Shown here piece after piece: positions 1 to 6,367 of a stretch of DNA of 6,553 nucleotides. The stretch's first letter is position 1, and every line of letters starts with the position of its first letter. The notes beneath the pieces were generated by a model, which had not been told where the DNA came from, did not search any database, and saw nothing but the letters and a program-made list of their open reading frames with translations. Source of the DNA: an uncultured Bacteroidota bacterium (GTDB taxonomy: Bacteria; Bacteroidota; Bacteroidia; Bacteroidales; P3). The DNA lies in contig UQXW01000071.1 of the NCBI GenBank assembly GCA_900545215.1, positions 1 through 6,553 of the forward strand. Reading direction: 5' to 3'. The position numbers were made by a program, and so were the translations under genes.

Positions 1-63
1 GAAATTACCAATCTATTGGTGTAAGCGAGTGTGCATCTCTTTCGTATAAACGGAAACGTAGAT

Positions 64-2166
64 TTATTTCGACATTCCGCGATTTCTCAACAATGCTTTG
101 ATGTCCGGTTCTCTTCCTCTGAAATCTTTGTACAACTGCATTGCGTCTTTGGTGGAACCACTGCTCAAAAGGACTTTGAATTTGGCTGCCGTGGCAGGGT
201 CGAATATGTTGCCTGCTTCCTTGAAGGCTTCAAAAGCATCTGCGTCCAACCATTCGCTCCATGTGTAGGAGTAGTAACCTGCACTGTATCCTCCATCGCC
301 GAAGCAATGAGAGAAGTATGTGGAACGGTAACGAGGAGGGATTTGACTTATCATGCCGATTTTGTTCATCGCTGCTTTCTCAAATTCCTGTGTATTGACT
401 TTTTCTCCGGCTTTTATGGAGTGGAAGCACATGTCAAGGTAAGATGCAGCCAACAGTTCACTGAATGCAAATCCTTGATTGAATGTTCCGACAGCCTTCA
501 TACGGGAAAGAAGTGCCTCGGGTATCACCTCGCCTTTTTCGTTCTTGGCATACATTGCCAAAACTTCCGGTTCGAAGCACCAGTGTTCCAACACCTGTGA
601 AGGCAACTCCACAAAGTCTCTTGCAACGTTGGTTCCGGATACGGATGGGTATGTGCAATCGGAAAGCAATTGGTGTATTGCGTGTCCCATTTCATGGAAT
701 ACGGTTGCAGCTTCATCTGCCGTAAGGGTGGTTCTGCCGTTTGGCGATTTCGCATAATTGAAACATACGGTGATTATGCAGGTTGTGTTCTTGCCGTTTT
801 GGCGATATTGTCCGCGATATTCGTTACACCATGCTCCGGATTGCTTGGAGTCTCTTGTGAATGGATCCCAATACAATATTCCCACGTGTTCGCCCTTTTC
901 GTTCTTGGCTTCGAATACTCTTACGTCTTCTGCATAAACGGAGATGTCTTTTCTCTCGGTGAAACTTATGCCGTATAGTTTTTTAAGGGTTTCGAAGCAA
1001 CCTTGTCTTACGTTGTCGATTTCAAAATAAGGGCGTGTTTGCTCTGCATCGAAGTCATATTTTTGTTGACGCACCTTTTCGGCATAGTAATACATGTCAC
1101 ATGCTTCGAGTTTGGCTCCTTTTTCGTCTTTATCGAGGAGCTTTTGAAATTCTGCGGCTTCTTTTTTCGCCACGGGAACGGAGTAAGAAAGCAAGTCCTC
1201 CAATAGTTTGAATACTTTATCGGGTGTTTTTGCCATTCTTTCCTCCAACTGATAATGGGCAAAGGTTTCGTATCCCAAGATATTGGCTTTCTTTGCTCTC
1301 AACTCTGCCATCTTTGCGACCAAAGCATTGTTGTCTGTTGCTCCTCCGTTATTGCAACGATTGATTCTTGCTTCGAATATATGCTTGCGAAGTTCGCGAT
1401 TGGCGGCATAAGTAACGAACGGAATGAATGACGGATTGTCAAGGGTGAAAACCCATTTGCCGTCCAAACCTGTGGACTTTGCCAAAGCCGCTGCCTTGTC
1501 TATCTCGCCTTGTGGCAGTCCTGCCAAATCCTCTTTCTTACCTACCACAAGTTTGTAAGCCTTTGTCTCTGCCAAAAGGTTGGCATCGAATTTGGCTTCC
1601 ACTTTCGTGAGTTCTGCATTTACTTCTCGCAATTCCTTTTGTTTGTTTGCATCAAGCAAAGCACCGTTGCGAACGAAATTCTTATAGACTTTCTCCAATA
1701 CGGCTTTTTGTTCGTCGGTGTAGTTCTGCTTGTCCTTGCCGTCCCATACCGCTTTCACTCTCTTGAACAGGTCTGCATTCATCGAAACGTTATCGGAATG
1801 GTGAGCCAACAAGGGACCTATTTCTTCCTGTGCCTTTTGCAATTCGTTGCTTGTGTTTGCCGCCAACATGTTGAAGTAAACGCCTTGAATGCGGGAAAGC
1901 AACTGACCGCTGAACTCCAAAGCCGCTATGGTGTTATCGAATGTTGCGGCTTCTTTGTTGGAAACGATTTCTTGGATTTCCTTGTCGTGTTGCTCTATTG
2001 CCGCCTTGAATGCCGGCAGATAATGTTCCGGCTTTATCTTCTCGAAAGGTGCCGTTTCAAACGGGGTGTCCCATTTCTGCAAAAGCGGATTGTCCGCATT
2101 GTCTTGCTTGTTGCATGCAGCAAATAGCATGCCTGCTGCGAGTAATGACATTACTGTTTTCCTCAT
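64..2166 (-). CDS. dcp: M3 family peptidyl-dipeptidase Dcp, predicted lipoprotein
   Basis: Predicted zinc metallopeptidase of family M3 (700 aa; E. coli Dcp is of similar size). Family members release dipeptides from the C-terminus of peptides. Seen: the zinc motif HEMGH at residues 491-495, followed 25 residues later by E520 in DFVELPSQ, matching the two His and one Glu zinc ligands of M3 enzymes with E492 as catalytic base. The C-terminal block with FGDGGYSAGYYSYTWSEWLDADAF matches the conserved Dcp substrate-binding region. The N-terminus is a short hydrophobic signal ending LLAAGMLFAAC, so Cys18 is the probable lipidated residue. This suggests membrane anchoring, unlike cytoplasmic E. coli Dcp; inner or outer membrane is not decided. 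The start at 2166 gives the complete signal, is preceded by an A-rich leader and lies about 38 bases below a TATCTTTG promoter. The gene is complete. Specificity (Dcp versus oligopeptidase A) is inferred from overall similarity. Confidence 0.93.
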   Translation of the reverse strand: MRKTVMSLLAAGMLFAACNKQDNADNPLLQKWDTPFETAPFEKIKPEHYLPAFKAAIEQHDKEIQEIVSNKEAATFDNTIAALEFSGQLLSRIQGVYFNMLAANTSNELQKAQEEIGPLLAHHSDNVSMNADLFKRVKAVWDGKDKQNYTDEQKAVLEKVYKNFVRNGALLDANKQKELREVNAELTKVEAKFDANLLAETKAYKLVVGKKEDLAGLPQGEIDKAAALAKSTGLDGKWVFTLDNPSFIPFVTYAANRELRKHIFEARINRCNNGGATDNNALVAKMAELRAKKANILGYETFAHYQLEERMAKTPDKVFKLLEDLLSYSVPVAKKEAAEFQKLLDKDEKGAKLEACDMYYYAEKVRQQKYDFDAEQTRPYFEIDNVRQGCFETLKKLYGISFTERKDISVYAEDVRVFEAKNEKGEHVGILYWDPFTRDSKQSGAWCNEYRGQYRQNGKNTTCIITVCFNYAKSPNGRTTLTADEAATVFHEMGHAIHQLLSDCTYPSVSGTNVARDFVELPSQVLEHWCFEPEVLAMYAKNEKGEVIPEALLSRMKAVGTFNQGFAFSELLAASYLDMCFHSIKAGEKVNTQEFEKAAMNKIGMISQIPPRYRSTYFSHCFGDGGYSAGYYSYTWSEWLDADAFEAFKEAGNIFDPATAAKFKVLLSSGSTKDAMQLYKDFRGREPDIKALLRNRGMSK

Positions 2167-2203
2167 TTCTTATTGTGTTTTATTGATTTATGAATTTCGT
2201 CTG

Positions 2204-2211
2204 CAAAGATA
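2204..2211 (-). promoter_or_regulatory. Bacteroidetes-type -7 promoter element for dcp
   Basis: On the minus strand this reads TATCTTTG, followed by CAGA, and fits TAnnTTTG. It lies 37 bases upstream of the dcp start codon in the 92-base gap after the permease gene, implying a leader of about 30 nt. No clear -33 TTG was found at the usual spacing. It suggests dcp is transcribed independently of the permease gene. Confidence 0.7.
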
Positions 2212-2258
2212 CGAAATCGAATAATTCGGCGTATTCTTTCCTATAAGTTTTCGGACGC

Positions 2259-3185
2259 TTATTTCCCGCGTTGGGCTTTTTCTGCGTCCAATTGCTTACG
2301 GGACTTGCTTTGAGTTACGACATATACGCCCAAGAAGACCAATCCGGCTGCCAAGGCTTTGTGCCAACCGAACGTACCCATACCCATAAGAACGGCAACG
2401 AGAGTTGTTACAATCGGTTGCAGATAATTGTACATTGAAAGAACGGTGGGACGAAGTCGAACCTGCCCTATCGGTATGAGAAGATAGGTAACAAAGGTTG
2501 CGGCAAGTATGACATAAGCAATTTTCAGCCACAGGCTTGCGGGAAGTGAGGCAAAGGGTACTTGCAAAAGAGGCTTGTAACAAACAGGAAACACCATGAA
2601 CGAACCGAATAGGAACATCCATTTCATAAGAGTGAGAGGATGATTTCGTTGAATGAGTTTCTTGAATAATGTAAGGTATAGGGCGTAAGCTATGCAACTG
2701 AGCAGACAGAACAAATTGCCGCTCCATGAACCGGCAACCGAGGATTGGTTTGCCGAAGTGAGGATTAGTAACAACGCTCCGCTGCAACCTATCATCACTC
2801 CCAAGACCTTGAGAAAGGTTATAGGCTCTCGCAGGAATATTGCCGCCGCAATCATCGTCAGAACCGGCGTAAGGGTAACCACAATCGAAGCATCTACCGG
2901 CGAGGTCGATGACAGCCCGACCACGAAGCACATCTGATTGAGCGAAATGCCCAAAAGAGATGCAATAATCATTATCAGAATATCTTTTTTGCTTGCTTTC
3001 GGAGCTTTGAACAGGAATGCTGCCAACCAGAAGACAAGTGTCGCTCCCACAAATCGCATAAAAGTCAATGCAAGAGGAGAAATGGCATATTGGGAATCAA
3101 GAACGGATTTGGTTATAGGGGTATTGAAACCGAAAATGAGGTTAACTGCTATTATTGCAATGTGTCCTGCGTATGATTGTTTCAT
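2259..3185 (-). CDS. EamA/DMT-family permease, drug/metabolite exporter-like
   Basis: Predicted inner-membrane transporter of the drug/metabolite superfamily, 308 aa. Two EamA repeats are visible, about residues 6-145 and 160-298, giving roughly ten hydrophobic helices. The first repeat contains the typical segment SSTSPVDASIVVTLTPVLT followed by FLREPIT; the second has LRPTVLSMYNYLQPIVTTL and ends in a hydrophobic helix before a basic tail (KSRKQLDAEKAQRGK). Known EamA proteins export amino acids, nucleotides or other small metabolites; nothing here reveals the substrate. I chose ATG at 3183-3185 (MKQSYAGH). An in-frame TTG at 3207-3209 would add eight residues, but it lies inside the promoter's -7 element, so it should not be transcribed from that promoter. 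The gene is divergent from the M6-like gene and upstream of dcp with a 92-base gap. Family call is firm, substrate unknown. Confidence 0.9.
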   Translation of the reverse strand: MKQSYAGHIAIIAVNLIFGFNTPITKSVLDSQYAISPLALTFMRFVGATLVFWLAAFLFKAPKASKKDILIMIIASLLGISLNQMCFVVGLSSTSPVDASIVVTLTPVLTMIAAAIFLREPITFLKVLGVMIGCSGALLLILTSANQSSVAGSWSGNLFCLLSCIAYALYLTLFKKLIQRNHPLTLMKWMFLFGSFMVFPVCYKPLLQVPFASLPASLWLKIAYVILAATFVTYLLIPIGQVRLRPTVLSMYNYLQPIVTTLVAVLMGMGTFGWHKALAAGLVFLGVYVVTQSKSRKQLDAEKAQRGK

Positions 3186-3206
3186 GATATGGCTTGTTTT
3201 GGTTTG

Positions 3207-3214
3207 CAAAGGTA
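3207..3214 (-). promoter_or_regulatory. Bacteroidetes-type -7 promoter element for the EamA gene
   Basis: The minus strand reads TACCTTTG followed by CAAA, a good fit to TAnnTTTG, 21 bases upstream of the ATG at 3185. Expected transcription start is about 3200-3203, giving a short leader of 15-18 nt. It faces away from the promoter at 3276-3283. No convincing -33 element is visible. Its position rules against the in-frame TTG at 3209 as translation start. Confidence 0.75.
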
Positions 3215-3275
3215 CGATTTATTCTTTGAGGAATAATGTCGGAACGGCATAGGAAAGAGAACGAAAGGTTTTTCA

Positions 3276-3283
3276 TACCTTTG
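3276..3283 (+). promoter_or_regulatory. Bacteroidetes-type -7 promoter element for the M6-like gene
   Basis: TACCTTTG followed by CAAA fits TAnnTTTG and lies 32 bases upstream of the ATG at 3316, implying a leader of about 27 nt. Together with the element at 3207-3214 it forms a divergent promoter pair; the 12 bases TACCTTTGCAAA occur here and as an exact inverted copy at 3203-3214. No clear -33 TTG is present. Confidence 0.75.
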
Positions 3284-3315
3284 CAAATGCTTAATCTTTA
3301 ATTCGGGTTACGGAA

Positions 3316-3711
3316 ATGATGAAGTATGTTTTTAATTTCGCAATCGGACTTTTGTTGACGTTGCATGTTTATGCCATTCCGGCAAGGCAGGTGCCTATAA
3401 CGATAACTCAGCCCAACGGTAAGACTCTTACATATATAATAAAAGGAGATGAGGTTATGTCTTGGGCAGAGACAATGGACGGTTATACCTTGTTGAGAAA
3501 CCACGAGGGTGTGTTGTGTTATGCTTTCCATGATATGGAAGGCAATCTGACGGCGTCCGATGTCATAGCCTGCAATGCGGAGGAAAGAAACGTGGAAGAG
3601 TTGTTGTATTTGAATAAAACAGAGAAGCGATTGTTCTTCGGTGAAAAGCAGTTGAAAGAGTTCGAACGAAGACGCAAAGCGATGTTTAACCATGGTTCTT
3701 CCGTGGATTGA
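3316..3711 (+). CDS. Small secreted protein resembling the N-terminal region of M6 metalloproteases
   Basis: A 131-aa protein with a signal peptide: basic start (MMKY), hydrophobic core FAIGLLLTL and probable cleavage after VYA (residues 18-20). The mature part begins PARQVPITITQPNGKTLTY and continues with IKGDEVMSWAETMDGYTLL, CYAFHDMEGNL, then a Lys/Arg-rich end (FFGEKQLKEFERRRKA). This order matches, from memory of the family, the stretch before the catalytic domain in Bacteroidetes M6-family metalloproteases (VP-x-TxTQPDG, GDExxxWxETxDGY, a GL/FFxxEQ-like segment). No HExxH zinc motif exists, and only 48 bases separate its stop from parE, so the catalytic domain is absent. It could be a truncated relic kept as an ORF, or a stand-alone domain acting as inhibitor or binding partner. 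Start: ATG 3316, with ATG 3319 equally possible; both preserve the signal peptide. Secretion is well supported; function unknown. Confidence 0.8.
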   Translation: MMKYVFNFAIGLLLTLHVYAIPARQVPITITQPNGKTLTYIIKGDEVMSWAETMDGYTLLRNHEGVLCYAFHDMEGNLTASDVIACNAEERNVEELLYLNKTEKRLFFGEKQLKEFERRRKAMFNHGSSVD

Positions 3712-3720
3712 AAGTCCTGA

Positions 3721-3743
3721 AAAGCGGTCTTTTGTTTTTTTTT
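3721..3743 (+). terminator. Weak candidate Rho-independent terminator after the M6-like gene
   Basis: A short stem AAAAG/CTTTT (3721-3725 with 3730-3734, loop CGGT) is followed by G and eight T residues (3736-3743). It begins ten bases after the stop codon and lies just before the parE promoter. The stem is AT-rich and only 5 bp long, so termination may be partial; the T-run is the best part of the evidence. Confidence 0.35.
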
Positions 3744-3745
3744 CG

Positions 3746-3753
3746 TACATTTG
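3746..3753 (+). promoter_or_regulatory. Bacteroidetes-type -7 promoter element for parE
   Basis: TACATTTG followed by CAGA fits TAnnTTTG. It ends only six bases before the ATG at 3760 and twelve before the ATG at 3766, so the transcript would start at or within a few bases of the initiation codon. A TTTTG at 3731-3735 is too close to serve as a -33 element. The in-frame TTG at 3751 is part of this element and is an unlikely start. Confidence 0.65.
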
Positions 3754-3759
3754 CAGACT

Positions 3760-5634
3760 ATGACAATGGAAGAGGATTTTAATAGGACTGAATATACCGA
3801 AGATAACATCAAGTCTTTGGAATGGCACGAGCATATACGTTTGCGTCCCGGTATGTACATAGGTAAGTTGGGGGACGGAGCGTCGGCAGATGACGGAATC
3901 TATGTTTTGCTGAAAGAAATCATAGATAACTCCATCGATGAGTTCGCAATGGGAAGCGGAAAGCGTATAGAGGTCGATGTGGACTTCGATACCAAACTCG
4001 TGAGAGTGCGGGACTACGGAAGAGGAATACCTTTGGAGAAAGTGGTCGACTGTGTTTCCAAGATGAATACGGGAGCGAAATACGATTCGGAGGCATTCCA
4101 GAAATCCGTCGGCATGAACGGTGTCGGCACAAAGGCGGTTAATGCCTTGTCTTCTTACTTCAAAGTCCAATCCGTGAGAAACGGAAAAACAAAAGTGGCG
4201 GAGTTCAGCAGAGGAAACATGGTTGAAAATCGTCCGATAGAGAATTCCAAATTGGAAAACGGTACCTGCATAGAATTCATTCCGGATAACGACCAAAGGA
4301 TATTCGGCAATTATCATTTCATTGACGAATACATCGAAAAGATGATTTGGCATTATGCCTGTCTTAATAAAGGTCTTACCATTGTATATAACGGAAAGAA
4401 ATTCTTTTCCAAGAACGGCTTGTTGGATTTGCTGGCAAGCAACATGAATGAGGCGGACGGCTTATACCCGATTATACATCTGAGCGAAGAAGGCTTTGAA
4501 TTTGCGTTCACACACTCCGACAGGGTTCTCACGGAGGAGCATTACTCATTTGTAAACGGTCAAAACACCACACAAGGCGGCACTCACCTTTCGGGATTCA
4601 GGGAAGCGTTGGTAAAAGTCTTGAAAGACTTTTACAAGAAAGACTACGAACCTTCCGACATCAGGCAGGGGTTGGTGGCTGCCATAAGTTTGAGAATTGA
4701 AGAACCAGTATTTGAATCACAGACAAAGACAAAACTCGGTTCGACAAACATGAAGCCGGACGGAAGCGGCATGGCGGTGAAAACCTTCATAGGAGATGTC
4801 GTTCGCAAGACCTTGGACGATTATCTGCATATAAATTCCGAGACGGCAGAGGCCATTCTGCAAAAAATCCTTCGCAACGAGAAGGAGCGGAAAGGCATGC
4901 AGAATATAAGAAAGTTGGCAAAAGAAAGTGCAAAAAAGGTAAGCCTCACAAATAAAAAACTGCGTGATTGCAGGGTTCACTACAACAGCAAAGATGCAAG
5001 GCGGTTGGAATCCACTCTCTTCATAACCGAGGGAGACTCGGCTTCCGGTTCCATAACCAAGAGCAGGGACGTAAACACGCAAGCCGTGTTTTCATTGCGG
5101 GGAAAGCCCAAAAACTCGTATGGAGAGAGCAAAGAGTTCGTTTATCGCAACGAAGAACTTAATCTTTTGCACAGTGCCCTCAATATAGATGAGGACATGG
5201 ATAATTTGAGATACAACAACGTTGTGATAGCAACCGATGCAGATGTGGACGGAATGCACATCAGAATGTTGCTTATGACGTTTTTCTTGCAGTTTTTCCC
5301 CGATTTGGTCAAGGCTGGACATGTTTATATCTTGCAAACGCCGTTATTCCGCGTCAGAAACAAGAGACAAACCATGTATTGTTACACCGAAAAGGAACGA
5401 GACGATGCCGCAGAAAAGTTAAGAGGCAATGTGGAGATTACCCGCTTCAAAGGATTGGGAGAGATTTCCTCTGACGAGTTCCGCCATTTCATAGGCAAGG
5501 ATATGAGATTAGACCCCATAATACTGAACAAAGAATCCGGAGTGAGCGAAGTGCTTTCTTTCTTCATGGGTTCCAATTCTGCGGAAAGACAAGAATATAT
5601 CATACAGAATTTACGTTACGAAGATATCGATTAA
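3760..5634 (+). CDS. parE: DNA topoisomerase IV subunit B (ParE)
   Basis: ATPase subunit of topoisomerase IV, which with ParC decatenates replicated chromosomes in the cytoplasm. Seen, numbering from ATG 3760 (624 aa): GHKL ATPase motifs KEIIDNSIDEF (Glu53 the likely catalytic base, Asn57 for Mg-ATP), DYGRGIP (85-91) and the glycine lid GMNGVGTKAVNALS (118-131); the transducer QTKTKLG (321-327, Lys323); the TOPRIM motif EGDSASGS (424-431), RGKP (447-450) and DADVDG (493-498) for the catalytic metal; and RFKGLGE (562-568). The opening LRPGMYIGKLGDG and the C-terminal FFMGSNSAERQEYI are typical of Bacteroidetes ParE rather than GyrB, whose start reads VRKRPAMYIGD. No insertion like the one in E. 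coli GyrB is present. Start is ATG 3760 or 3766; the promoter element six bases upstream makes the mRNA leaderless or nearly so. The gene is complete, with no frameshift. ParC is not in the window. A secreted-protein gene follows 12 bases downstream. Confidence 0.95.
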   Translation: MTMEEDFNRTEYTEDNIKSLEWHEHIRLRPGMYIGKLGDGASADDGIYVLLKEIIDNSIDEFAMGSGKRIEVDVDFDTKLVRVRDYGRGIPLEKVVDCVSKMNTGAKYDSEAFQKSVGMNGVGTKAVNALSSYFKVQSVRNGKTKVAEFSRGNMVENRPIENSKLENGTCIEFIPDNDQRIFGNYHFIDEYIEKMIWHYACLNKGLTIVYNGKKFFSKNGLLDLLASNMNEADGLYPIIHLSEEGFEFAFTHSDRVLTEEHYSFVNGQNTTQGGTHLSGFREALVKVLKDFYKKDYEPSDIRQGLVAAISLRIEEPVFESQTKTKLGSTNMKPDGSGMAVKTFIGDVVRKTLDDYLHINSETAEAILQKILRNEKERKGMQNIRKLAKESAKKVSLTNKKLRDCRVHYNSKDARRLESTLFITEGDSASGSITKSRDVNTQAVFSLRGKPKNSYGESKEFVYRNEELNLLHSALNIDEDMDNLRYNNVVIATDADVDGMHIRMLLMTFFLQFFPDLVKAGHVYILQTPLFRVRNKRQTMYCYTEKERDDAAEKLRGNVEITRFKGLGEISSDEFRHFIGKDMRLDPIILNKESGVSEVLSFFMGSNSAERQEYIIQNLRYEDID

Positions 5635-5646
5635 GCACACAAAGAG

Positions 5647-6309
5647 ATGAAGAAACTATACATTTTATTGGTTATTGCGGCATTTTGCGGCATTACGGCA
5701 AAGGCACAATCGGAGGCTTTGAAGCCTTGGACGGATGTCATTGTCGATGACAGAGACCCTTCGCAATGGAAGTGGAACAAAACGGAGGCTTCACGTTTCA
5801 GCATACGGGGAGATTTTGATGGGGACGGCTTTCCCGAGAACTTATACGAGAGTGCAACAACTCTTTTTTCCGATAACGATGAACTTACGCCTCTGAAGTT
5901 GGACGGCGACTTAGGAGTATATTTTCTTGTCAACGAAGGAGATTTGGACGGCGACGGAGGAGATGAGATTTCGTTCATGACGGTGAACAGAGACTATTCC
6001 AACCTGAACTATTTCCGCATTTGGACATATAAGGATACCAAATGGAAAGAACTTTTTTGCGTTTTGGTGCATGAATACGACTGTCCGAACTACAAACCTC
6101 AAAAACCGGAAGAAATGTTCACCCATAAATGGAAACAAAAAAACGGTTACAATCAGAATAAAGTCGTCTTGAAAGTATGCGACGGCGTAGTCGATGTGAT
6201 AGGACTTCACCCTTGCGAACGTTATGCGGTGGAACATATCAAACTTGTCGGCAAGACTGCCACCAAAAGGGAATGGGGCTTGATTATTCAACCGAGAGAA
6301 GAAGAGTAA
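5647..6309 (+). CDS. Secreted hypothetical protein with two Asp-rich calcium-loop motifs
   Basis: I do not recognise a named family. The 220-aa product has a clear signal peptide (MKK, hydrophobic core LYILLVIAAFCGI, probable cleavage after AKA at 18-20, mature start QSEALKP), so it is exported to the periplasm or beyond. Two Asp-rich loops are visible: GDFDGDGFPENLY at 55-67 and EGDLDGDGGDEISF at 97-110. These resemble DxDxDG calcium-binding loops of FG-GAP/VCBS or integrin-like repeats, each followed by a short hydrophobic strand, as expected for beta-propeller blades; with only two copies a full propeller is unlikely. The rest is rich in aromatic and charged residues, with cysteines at 138, 146, 178 and 190 in the mature part. 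The start at 5647 follows a purine-rich AAAGAG, 12 bases after the parE stop, with no promoter seen between, so it is probably co-transcribed with parE. Calcium binding is inference. Confidence 0.8.
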   Translation: MKKLYILLVIAAFCGITAKAQSEALKPWTDVIVDDRDPSQWKWNKTEASRFSIRGDFDGDGFPENLYESATTLFSDNDELTPLKLDGDLGVYFLVNEGDLDGDGGDEISFMTVNRDYSNLNYFRIWTYKDTKWKELFCVLVHEYDCPNYKPQKPEEMFTHKWKQKNGYNQNKVVLKVCDGVVDVIGLHPCERYAVEHIKLVGKTATKREWGLIIQPREEE

Positions 6310-6342
6310 ATATAAAGGGGTGGGATTGATTTAGGACAAACC

Positions 6343-6365
6343 GGAACTAAAATATACTGAGTTCC
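6343..6365. repeat. Small inverted repeat at the possible edge of the IS30 remnant
   Basis: GGAACT (6343-6348) and AGTTCC (6360-6365) are perfect 6-bp arms around an 11-base AT-rich loop. It lies 33 bases after the stop of the secreted-protein gene and directly beyond the stop codon of the transposase remnant on the other strand. No T-run follows on either strand, so it is a poor Rho-independent terminator. The right arm adjoins the sequence GCATTTGTAAGTGGAACT (minus strand) that could be part of the insertion element's terminal repeat; that is inference. Confidence 0.35.
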
Positions 6366-6367
6366 AC

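Noticed and set aside
7..20. Palindrome ACCAATCTATTGGT downstream of dcp as a terminator
   Set aside because: Arms are only 5-6 bp with a 2-4 base loop, and on the minus strand only AATTTC follows, with no T-run. It could pause polymerase, but the support is too thin.
31..600. Plus-strand open frame of 189 codons opposite dcp, and similar ones at 670-978 and 1510-2127
   Set aside because: All are antisense to conserved parts of the M3 peptidase, and their products are Cys/Phe-rich with no domain signature, as expected from the complement of a real gene.
3186..3209. N-terminal extension of the EamA permease from TTG at 3209
   Set aside because: The TTG is the tail of the -7 promoter element, so transcription should begin downstream of it; ATG 3185 gives a normal EamA N-terminus.
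3298..4353. Long 351-codon open frame on the minus strand opposite the M6-like gene and parE
   Set aside because: It lies antisense across two well-supported genes and the parE promoter, its product shows no recognisable domain, and the open frame follows from the codon bias of parE.
3760..5634. Annotation of this gene as gyrase subunit B
   Set aside because: GHKL and TOPRIM motifs are shared by both, but the N-terminal LRPGMYIGKLGDG and the C-terminal sequence match Bacteroidetes ParE rather than GyrB.
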